The position numbers were made by a program, and so were the translations under genes. Shown one piece after another: positions 8,446-15,280 of a DNA stretch of 64,000 bases. This DNA comes from Pedobacter suwonensis. Lineage in GTDB: Bacteria; Bacteroidota; Bacteroidia; Sphingobacteriales; Sphingobacteriaceae. The notes under the pieces were generated by a model. The model was not told the origin of the DNA. It saw only the letters and a list, made by a program, of their open reading frames with translations, and did not search any database. Within the stretch, counting starts at the first letter, position 1, and each line of letters opens with the position of its first letter. The DNA lies in assembly GCF_900111825.1 (NCBI RefSeq), contig NZ_FOJM01000010.1, forward strand, positions 124,001 to 188,000, written 5' to 3'.

Positions 8446-9688
8446 TTATTTATTAAGGAATTTATCTCTATAAGCCTCTTCGAAATGCAACTGCAAAGAG
8501 CGTATTCGTTCGGTATCAATATGATTGATATAACGATGAAACATCTGTTCGGAACTATGCCCAGTGGCTTCCATTAATAATGATGTTGGAATTTTGCCGT
8601 AAAAATTAGAAGCAAAACTTCGCCGCCCGATGTGGCTGGTGACCGCCTTCCATTTTGGGATTGCCACTCTTAATACCCTGAATCCTATTCGCTTGCCAAT
8701 ATTAACCAATCCATTTATACCGGCCAGCCGGACAACCTCTTTGATCTGTTCATTGTATCTTTTAGATGGTATCTTATCAGGAAAATGCCTCTCATTCTGA
8801 GACTTGATGATCAGCACGGCTGGATGCAGGGGCAACAAGATATTCCGTTGCGTTTTTTGCTGCACAAAGGATATACATTCCTGGCCCGCAACGTTCTCTA
8901 TCATTTGTATGATTAAACTTCATGAAATCCGAAACGCGCTGGCCAGTATAACAACTGATAATCAACCAGTCCCTTGCAGCCTGCAAATTAATTGGCAAGT
9001 CCATCCGTTTGATTTTTACCAGTTCGTCTTCGCTCAGGGTAATAAAAGTTGAATTTTTTCGCTCTCTTGGGAGTTCGAGTTCATATACAAAAGTCCTGAT
9101 CCCTCGTTTTTCCAGATGATTGAGCACAGTTTTTACAAAATTTACTGTACGGTATGCTGTACTGTTATTATAAGCCTCCTCCTTGCAGTAACTCAGAAAC
9201 TCCCTTACAAATTCGGCATTCACATCGGCAATCATCAAATGCCGCCTACGATACCCTTCAAAACGCTGTAAAAGATTAAAAAATACAATATATCTCTTAT
9301 GGGTTGATGTACAAATTAGATGCGCTCGAGATGATATATAATTATTGATATTTCCTAAGAGACTTTTCGGGTCGTACGTCATACTTCTGACCGTCACGTT
9401 TTTTCGAATTCGGCTGGCAAGCAGCTTTAGAGATACCTTTTCGAATTTCCATCCTATCGAATCCAGATAGGACGCAATCGCGATCCGCATCCTATCCAGC
9501 CTGATATTAAGTCTTTTACAGGATTTCAAATAGATATTTATAGGCCTTTGCCGCTGCTCATCCCACATTTCCTTTGTTATACGTAGTGGCGTACGTAACT
9601 CGTGAATTTGCCCTTGCTCACCATGGAGCTCCAATAGAATCGTCCTTGACTCTGAATCGCCAAATAATTTAAATGAGAATGTAACCAT
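8446..9688 (-). pseudogene. Frameshifted tyrosine recombinase (Bacteroidota integrase)
   Basis: Two overlapping frames together encode a complete phage-type integrase. The first frame gives the N-terminal SAM-like DNA-binding region and the catalytic Arg in SCYTGQRVSDFM. The second frame gives the H-x-x-R box (TSHIGRRSF), the second His (ATGHSSEQ) and the nucleophile Tyr in FHRYINHI. The reading frame breaks at about 8895-8910, just after MKFNHT. The span from the likely ATG (complement 9686-9688) to the stop is 1243 bases, i.e. one base too many for a continuous frame. All catalytic residues remain, so the break is recent, or it may be a sequencing error or a programmed shift. Confidence 0.85.
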
Positions 9689-9733
9689 AAAATCTATCGC
9701 TTTAATAAACAGCGAATTTATGGAAGAAATTGG

Positions 9734-9772
9734 TCTTTCCCAGACTACGATTAGGTTGACAAATATAAAAAT
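9734..9772. repeat. Att-like repeat upstream of the integrase, copy 1
   Basis: Contains CTAC, GGTTGACAAATAT and an A-rich end in the same order and orientation as copy 2 (9918-9957). The first 11 bases, TCTTTCCCAGA, are the exact reverse complement of the first 11 bases of copy 2. Confidence 0.6.
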
Positions 9773-9917
9773 TTGTTCGACCAATCAAAAGCTAAAACAC
9801 TCTGTTTTAAACAAATCATTATTTTTTTTTTCCAAGATTTATTTAAAACAACGGTCCCGGATGGTACTTTTTAAAATTGAACGATCTGGTAATCAATTGT
9901 AAAATTATCAAGACAAG

Positions 9918-9957
9918 TCTGGGAAAGACTACAGTTGGGTTGACAAATATCAAAAAT
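9918..9957. repeat. Att-like repeat upstream of the integrase, copy 2
   Basis: Begins TCTGGGAAAGA (reverse complement of the start of copy 1), then CTAC, a variable part and GGTTGACAAATAT at a spacing close to that of copy 1. The two copies are 184 bases apart. Confidence 0.6.
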
Positions 9958-10365
9958 GATACATAGACCAATTAACAATTCAGCACACACCAGTTTTGCT
10001 TTTGTAGATTATTGTGAGATGCCTCACTCATTCATCGATACTTTTGCGGAAAGAGCTGATGGGTTTCACCTGTTATTTTCAGCTTTCAACGGTGCAGATC
10101 TATTGGACGGGCCTGGCAAATTGGAGCGCCTGCTCCACATATGTATTCTTGATCTTTATACGCCCGTTATGGATGCATTAAGTCCGCCAAGCGGCTTCTG
10201 AAATGCTATCACGCTATCATTTTGTTCGGATATACCGCAAGTGAAGATCCGAGAGATATTGGGCGAATGCTCGAACATGGCGTGCGTAAAGTTCACTTTA
10301 AAGAACATCCCGTACAAATGTTCAAGGACATCCGAAATCAGATGGACATATTAGAGCGGAGGTAA
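9956..10365 (+). pseudogene. Frameshifted single-domain response regulator
   Basis: Two consecutive frames make one receiver-like domain. The first carries CILDLYTPVMD (phosphoacceptor Asp and the typical Pro-x-Met-Asp turn). After a shift near 10175-10195 the second continues with KCYHAIILFGYTASED, then GRMLEHGVRKVHFKEHP, where the Lys matches the conserved receiver Lys, and ends in a TAA. The span is 410 bases, so one base is missing for a continuous frame. No DNA-binding domain follows. It lies right after the att-like repeat. Confidence 0.55.
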
Positions 10366-10464
10366 TTGGAAACAACAGTTTTGAAAAATGGTCAGAATTA
10401 TTTGTTCTTAATTTCCGGCATTAGGGCTACAATAGGTTCTTTAGAATTTATAATAATATAAGAC

Positions 10465-10563
10465 ATGAATATAAAAAAAACAATCGTTTGGGGAGCTGTT
10501 TGGATAAGTGCACTTATTTGGCTCCGTATTCTAATCTATTTGATCACAAAATACATATTCTAA
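10465..10563 (+). CDS. Putative 32-residue membrane peptide
   Basis: ATG to TAA, 32 codons. A short basic start (MNIKKT) is followed by a single strongly hydrophobic helix rich in Trp, Ile and Leu, ending in a Lys-Tyr. It is followed after five bases by the zinc-ribbon gene at 10569. The composition is that of a genuine single-span peptide, but at this size chance cannot be excluded. Confidence 0.35.
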   Translation: MNIKKTIVWGAVWISALIWLRILIYLITKYIF

Positions 10564-10568
10564 ATAAG

Positions 10569-10733
10569 ATGCATATCAAAAAAAACTTAAAATGTCCCAG
10601 GTGTAAAAGAACTGGTGAATGCGAAAGGATACATAGACCTACTGCAGTAAAGCTGTTCCTTCCTTTTATCAAGGCACGTTACAGGTGTCTGCAATGTCTT
10701 AGAAAATTTAGTATCCTAAAGAATGCAAGATAA
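10569..10733 (+). CDS. Small zinc-ribbon protein
   Basis: A 54-residue basic protein with two CxxC knuckles, KCPRCKR near residue 9 and YRCLQCLRK near residue 41. They are separated by about 30 residues, as in a rubredoxin-like or ribbon zinc finger. The ATG at 10569 is preferred over a longer start, because the longer version overlaps the small hydrophobic frame upstream and adds non-homologous sequence. Function unknown; DNA or RNA binding is possible. Confidence 0.5.
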   Translation: MHIKKNLKCPRCKRTGECERIHRPTAVKLFLPFIKARYRCLQCLRKFSILKNAR

Positions 10734-10856
10734 CGGTTAGTATATCGGTAGCCTGTGATTTTAGCATTACAAGCAGCAAATGTTATCAGCTGACCAAATC
10801 ATTATGATGATCGGATGGACATGTATTTAACTATTTAATTAATTATAAATTTTCCA

Positions 10857-11588
10857 ATGGAAAAACGCTACGAAGATACAAATGTAGTCAGCAAACCTTA
10901 TTCAGTTCTGCATGTAGACAGTGATATGCTCATGCGAAGGATATTTAAAAAAACCTTTTCCGCTGAATTTTTTCACCTTGATTCCGCCGCCGACGGTAAA
11001 GAAGCATTTCTGTTTTTAGAACAAAAGCAATATTCCTATGATATTGTGATTACGGAGATGCATATGCATTTCGCCAATGGTTATGAGATCGTAAACCGGA
11101 TACGTCAGGAGGCTCCAAGCTGTACAGTTATTATCACTTCCAGTATGAGCTTCCTCCATATACGGGAAGGACTCGACTTGATTCGGGAGAATTATTTTAA
11201 AAAGCCATTAGTGGTGGGAAAGCTTATGGATCGGATCAAGACGATACTTCAACCAGGAGAAAATACAGGTTATCATAATTCCTATGAACTATCTTCTCCA
11301 GCAACACAACTATTGGCCTCAATATTTGAGAGTGGTACTTTCTGTACTGATTCTGCCAAAATTCTGAAAAACAAAGGTGATACCATAGTTGAACCTTTGA
11401 TTGTTGAGCCTTATGGTACAGAAGTCGACTTAAAACAGGATCATTGGCCGCTGACCGGACCAGACCAAGAACTGGCTAGCGAAGTTACGCTTATAGAACA
11501 GTCAGGTCCCAAAAAAATATCATTGGAAACAGCACCGCAACCGTCACAGAAACCACCTTCCTATATGTCTGATAAGCGATGGTGGTAA
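10857..11588 (+). CDS. Receiver-like protein lacking the phosphoacceptor Asp
   Basis: A 243-residue protein. Residues 15-130 form a CheY-like receiver: acidic pocket HVDSD at 19-23, Ser/Thr in ITSS, and the conserved Lys in NYFKKPL near 116. At the place of the phosphorylated Asp it has Glu (E67 in DIVITEMHMH), a substitution that usually mimics the phosphorylated state. The C-terminal 110 residues are polar with no recognised domain. It is the first gene of a seven-gene operon (33 bases to the next start) and may serve as a constitutively active docking protein rather than a phospho-switch. That role is inference. Confidence 0.75.
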   Translation: MEKRYEDTNVVSKPYSVLHVDSDMLMRRIFKKTFSAEFFHLDSAADGKEAFLFLEQKQYSYDIVITEMHMHFANGYEIVNRIRQEAPSCTVIITSSMSFLHIREGLDLIRENYFKKPLVVGKLMDRIKTILQPGENTGYHNSYELSSPATQLLASIFESGTFCTDSAKILKNKGDTIVEPLIVEPYGTEVDLKQDHWPLTGPDQELASEVTLIEQSGPKKISLETAPQPSQKPPSYMSDKRWW

Positions 11589-11621
11589 AAATCAGCTTAC
11601 ACATTAAAAAATTATTCGCAT

Positions 11622-12641
11622 ATGTATAATACGTTTTCTTTTTCCAGCCTTTTACAAATTACTAATGCCCCATTGACCAATACCGCAGGTTCCCTGCTAA
11701 ATGGTTTAAAGATCCGCTTAGACCAATCTTGGTATATCTGCGGCAATCTAGCCCTAAATGAAGGCGCAAATCCCAGAAGGCCACTGAATATATCCCCTGA
11801 GGCGACCGAATACCGTGTACTTTTTCAGGCTGCCCTACTTATCGCAGCAGAACAGCAGTCAAAGCAAATGGTCACTACCATTGGCTTTCCTAACAGTATT
11901 TACCGTTTGTATAAAGATCAGGCCAGGGACCTGCTGACCAGCGGCTATCAGATTGTATGGGATCCTGGCGTTTATGGTGGTGAAACATCGCAGCCGCTTA
12001 ATGTTATAGTCGACCAGGTAGAGGTATTGCCTGAGATTGTTAGCTGTATGATTGCGCTGCGTAAAGGTACGCCTGGTATAAATGGTGCTTTTTTTGCATT
12101 GAGCCTAGGTTTCGGCACGCTGGAAACTGGTTTAAGCACGGATGAAGGCGTTGTTGAACATGCGATGACCAGCATTCAGGGTCTGCATTATGCCGTAAAT
12201 ATCCTACGGGAAGAGCTTCAGCAGGAGCATGATCTGGCCTTTCAGAGTGTTCAGCAACTGGATGATGCATTTCGTGATGGCTACCTATACATCAACCGCA
12301 GGAAGACCGACTTATCCGCTTATCGGAAAAGAGCCATTCAGGCTTATTACACAGAAATCGTTTCTCCTTCACTTCGCCTGATCATCAGTGATAAAAACCT
12401 GAAGAAAACCAACCGGATATTTCTGTGTGGCGGAGGTGTAAACTATCATGATCTTTTGGAATGTATCAACCAGGAGTTCGGAGAAATTGCAGATATCCAT
12501 ACCGTTAATGAACCGGAAACGCTGGCAGTACAGGGTTACCTGCTAAACTCACTTCGTTTTACAGCAGGCAGCACAAAAACCCCGGTAGGCATAGACATGG
12601 GAAACATTCAGACACGGGTGGCGATACTCCAAGAATCATAA
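11622..12641 (+). CDS. Actin-like (ParM/Alp-type) ATPase, apparently circularly permuted
   Basis: A 339-residue protein of the actin/Hsp70 ATPase fold. Residues 36-44 (SWYICGNLA) match the first-domain segment of Alp/ParM proteins. Residues 161-170 (SLGFGTLETG) correspond to the phosphate-2 loop and 267-274 (FLCGGGVN) to the adenosine loop. VNEPETLAVQGYL near 295-307 is the usual C-terminal end of the fold. The phosphate-1 loop normally found at the extreme N-terminus is missing there. Instead PVGIDMGNIQTRVAI occurs at 321-335, after a linker, at the very C-terminus. The Asp of the phosphate-2 loop is replaced by Ser. It probably forms a filament or scaffold for the synthase encoded downstream. 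Confidence 0.65.
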   Translation: MYNTFSFSSLLQITNAPLTNTAGSLLNGLKIRLDQSWYICGNLALNEGANPRRPLNISPEATEYRVLFQAALLIAAEQQSKQMVTTIGFPNSIYRLYKDQARDLLTSGYQIVWDPGVYGGETSQPLNVIVDQVEVLPEIVSCMIALRKGTPGINGAFFALSLGFGTLETGLSTDEGVVEHAMTSIQGLHYAVNILREELQQEHDLAFQSVQQLDDAFRDGYLYINRRKTDLSAYRKRAIQAYYTEIVSPSLRLIISDKNLKKTNRIFLCGGGVNYHDLLECINQEFGEIADIHTVNEPETLAVQGYLLNSLRFTAGSTKTPVGIDMGNIQTRVAILQES

Positions 12642-12671
12642 CGAATATCTTTCTATCACTATTGATATGCT

Positions 12672-13754
12672 ATGAGCGCCGAAACTATTTTTATCACCAT
12701 TATCCAATGTATTATCGCATTATCTCTGCTGGGTACGTTTGTCTCGTATACAATCATCGCGACTAAACGCCATAAAGAGGCCAGAAACCGCAAAAGACAG
12801 GCCCAGCTCAACCAACTTATCGTTGACAAAATTCTGCCGCAATTTATCAAAGAAGATTTGTCAGAGGCTGTTTCCGAACCGTTGATCGACCGGAAAATCC
12901 TGGACGAACTGGCACTGATGGACAAAACCGACCGGCAGTTAATGATCGACACACTAATCCACCTCCGCTGGCATGTGGCTGGGGCGAATGCGTTTATTCT
13001 ACACCGGGTTTATGTACTATTGGAACTCAATCAGGATTCCCTTCAGAAGATCAAATCCAGACGTTGGCAGGTCAACGTGCAAGGGTTGCACGAGCTGACC
13101 CTAATGGACTATGCGATCTCAGACATTGATATTTTACGGTTCAACCTCAGTGATGTATCTGAACTGCGTTCAGCAGCGAGAAGCGCATTTATGCGTTTCA
13201 GTAAAAATGAGCCGTTTCGCTTTTTCGACGAGATCCGCGACCCGCTAAGTATTTGGGAACTTGTCGGCTTTTTCCGCATCCTCGACCAATCGAAAGATAC
13301 CGTCAAATCCAACTTTGCCAACTGGATCCGCTATTCCCGGAATAAGACGGTAGTTATTTGTTGCATGAAGCTGGCCGCGCACGAACAAAGCATAGAGGCC
13401 ATAGACAGTATCGAAGGCTTGCTGAATGTGAATGACCATGCCCTGCGCTCTCATGCAATCAATGCGCTGGGTCACTTGCGGGCATTGCATACACAGGATC
13501 ATTTGATCAAAATGTATCCTAACCAACCTATTGACTGTCAATGCGAAATACTATTCGCCCTGGGCATCTTCCGTACGCCGGGGGCAATCCAGTTCCTAAA
13601 AGAACAATTTCTCGTCACTTACGACTTTGAGATCGAAAATAATGTGGCAGGCATACTAGCCCGTCTGATGCGCGGGGGGCAGCTAAATTGGACAGTACCA
13701 CAGCTCCAAGAACGCAAGCAGCGCATATTGAACTATTATTTACAAGAACAATAA
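12672..13754 (+). CDS. Membrane-anchored HEAT-repeat protein
   Basis: A 360-residue protein with one N-terminal membrane segment (about residues 5-28), followed by a basic stretch and a cytoplasmic part made of helical pairs. HEAT-type repeats are visible around 235-330 (for example HALRSHAINALGHL, then CQCEILFALGIFRTPGAI). Such repeats act as protein-protein scaffolds. It is spaced 30 bases from the actin-like gene and 12 bases from the glycosyltransferase, so it is almost certainly co-translated with both. Likely role: inner-membrane scaffold linking the actin-like protein to the synthase. Confidence 0.7.
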   Translation: MSAETIFITIIQCIIALSLLGTFVSYTIIATKRHKEARNRKRQAQLNQLIVDKILPQFIKEDLSEAVSEPLIDRKILDELALMDKTDRQLMIDTLIHLRWHVAGANAFILHRVYVLLELNQDSLQKIKSRRWQVNVQGLHELTLMDYAISDIDILRFNLSDVSELRSAARSAFMRFSKNEPFRFFDEIRDPLSIWELVGFFRILDQSKDTVKSNFANWIRYSRNKTVVICCMKLAAHEQSIEAIDSIEGLLNVNDHALRSHAINALGHLRALHTQDHLIKMYPNQPIDCQCEILFALGIFRTPGAIQFLKEQFLVTYDFEIENNVAGILARLMRGGQLNWTVPQLQERKQRILNYYLQEQ

Positions 13755-13766
13755 CCAGTTAAGCAG

Positions 13767-15275
13767 ATGCAAAAAATTATAGATATTTTCCAGTGGTTCA
13801 TTTTTTTCTACAGCAGTCTGACGATGGTTATTTATGTCGCAATGGCTATCCTTTCCTATAAACATATCCGGCTTTACTTCTGGAAAAATATGGGACATTA
13901 TACGCAAAACATGATATCCAGCCCCTTATCTCCCGGTATTTCCGTTATTGCACCAGCTTACAACGAAGGGCTGACAATTATCGATAATGTATATGCTCTG
14001 ATGCACCTGAATTACCCGCTTTACGAGGTAATCATTATCAATGACGGTAGCACGGATGATACCCTGGATAAACTGATCGAACACTTTGCGCTAAAAGATG
14101 TTGATCTCCCTTATCATGAACGGATCAAGACCCTGCCTGTTAAGCGGTTTTTCAGATCAAGTGACAAGGCCTATGAGAAACTACTCGTCATTGATAAAGA
14201 GAATGGCAAGGGCAAGGCAGATGCATCCAATGCCGGTATCAATGCCTCCAAATATGATTATTTCCTTTGTACAGACGTTGATTGTATCCTTCATGAGGAT
14301 ACACTATCGCGTCTGATGCGGCCAATCCTGGATGAGAAAAGTAGAAATCAGCTTGATGATATCCAGGTCATACCCGATACCGGTTATATACACGTGGAAG
14401 ATAACCAGCGCCGGGTAATCGCCGTGGGGGCACCGCTTCGGATGATCAATTCTTCCGATGTAGACAATGGCGTCATTACCCGGTTTCGTCCGCCCAACAA
14501 AATACTGCCCCGTTTCCAGGAACTCGAATATATAAGGGCATACCTGCTTTCAAAAATGGCTTGGAGCGCGCTTAACTGTGTCCCCAATGTGTCCGGTGGC
14601 CTTGGTCTTTTTGATAAGCATATCGCCGTTAAGGTCGGTGGATATGATCCACGTTCATTCGCGGAAGATATCGATATGGTAACGCGCATGAGTGTTTATA
14701 TGATCCAGAACAATAAGCGATACGCTATCCGTTATATCCCCGTATCGCTATGCTGGACCGAAGGACCGCAGAACCTGAAAGTGTTCAGCAGGCAGCGTGT
14801 ACGCTGGGCACGCGGGCTGGTACAAATCATGCGCCTGCATTGGCACGTATTGTTTAATACGAAGTTCAAGCGACTTGGAATGGTAGTATTTCCCTACAAT
14901 TTCCTATTCGAATTTCTCGCGCCGATCTTAGAACTGACGGGATTTATCTTTTATATCTACCTAATCGTCATCGGCGCAATCAATTGGGTAAATACACTTA
15001 CACTTCTTTGCTTCCTATACATGTTCTCGGTGATGATCAGCTCCATTGCCGTGTTATGGGATCAATTGACCGAACGGCATTACCGGAAGACCAGCGAGGT
15101 AATTGGGCTTTGCCTGACCGCATTTGCTGAACCTTTTATTTATCATCCCCTAATTGTTTTTTTCAGCCTGAAAGGCTATGTCCAATCTATGTTCCGGCAA
15201 AAACTGGTGTGGGGCAACATGCAGCGCAAAGGATTCTCATCTTCCAATACCAAAGGTACATCATCAAGCACATAG
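13767..15275 (+). CDS. Family 2 polysaccharide synthase (glycosyltransferase)
   Basis: A 502-residue processive GT2 enzyme. An N-terminal membrane helix (8-30) is followed by the catalytic domain: NDGSTDD at 92-98 (UDP binding), TDVD at 169-172 (metal), ED at 300-301 (catalytic base region) and QRVRW at 343-347 (acceptor-product site). Several C-terminal membrane helices form the export channel. This set of motifs is that of cellulose synthase, hyaluronan synthase and poly-N-acetylglucosamine synthase (PgaC/IcaA). The sugar used cannot be told from sequence. There is no PilZ domain, so direct c-di-GMP control is not evident. Confidence 0.88.
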   Translation: MQKIIDIFQWFIFFYSSLTMVIYVAMAILSYKHIRLYFWKNMGHYTQNMISSPLSPGISVIAPAYNEGLTIIDNVYALMHLNYPLYEVIIINDGSTDDTLDKLIEHFALKDVDLPYHERIKTLPVKRFFRSSDKAYEKLLVIDKENGKGKADASNAGINASKYDYFLCTDVDCILHEDTLSRLMRPILDEKSRNQLDDIQVIPDTGYIHVEDNQRRVIAVGAPLRMINSSDVDNGVITRFRPPNKILPRFQELEYIRAYLLSKMAWSALNCVPNVSGGLGLFDKHIAVKVGGYDPRSFAEDIDMVTRMSVYMIQNNKRYAIRYIPVSLCWTEGPQNLKVFSRQRVRWARGLVQIMRLHWHVLFNTKFKRLGMVVFPYNFLFEFLAPILELTGFIFYIYLIVIGAINWVNTLTLLCFLYMFSVMISSIAVLWDQLTERHYRKTSEVIGLCLTAFAEPFIYHPLIVFFSLKGYVQSMFRQKLVWGNMQRKGFSSSNTKGTSSST

Positions 15276-15280
15276 ACATC

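Noticed and set aside
8446..10733. Possible defence island around the integrase
   Set aside because: No restriction, abortive-infection, toxin-antitoxin or Cas genes are recognisable next to it.
13767..15275. Direct c-di-GMP control of the GT2 synthase
   Set aside because: No PilZ domain or RxxxR/DxSxxG motif was seen in the synthase or its neighbours.
15209..15280. Longer start of the TPR/YaiO protein inside the synthase gene
   Set aside because: It would put the signal peptide at residue 25 and beyond and overlaps the synthase in another frame; the ATG at 15281 fits a signal peptide.
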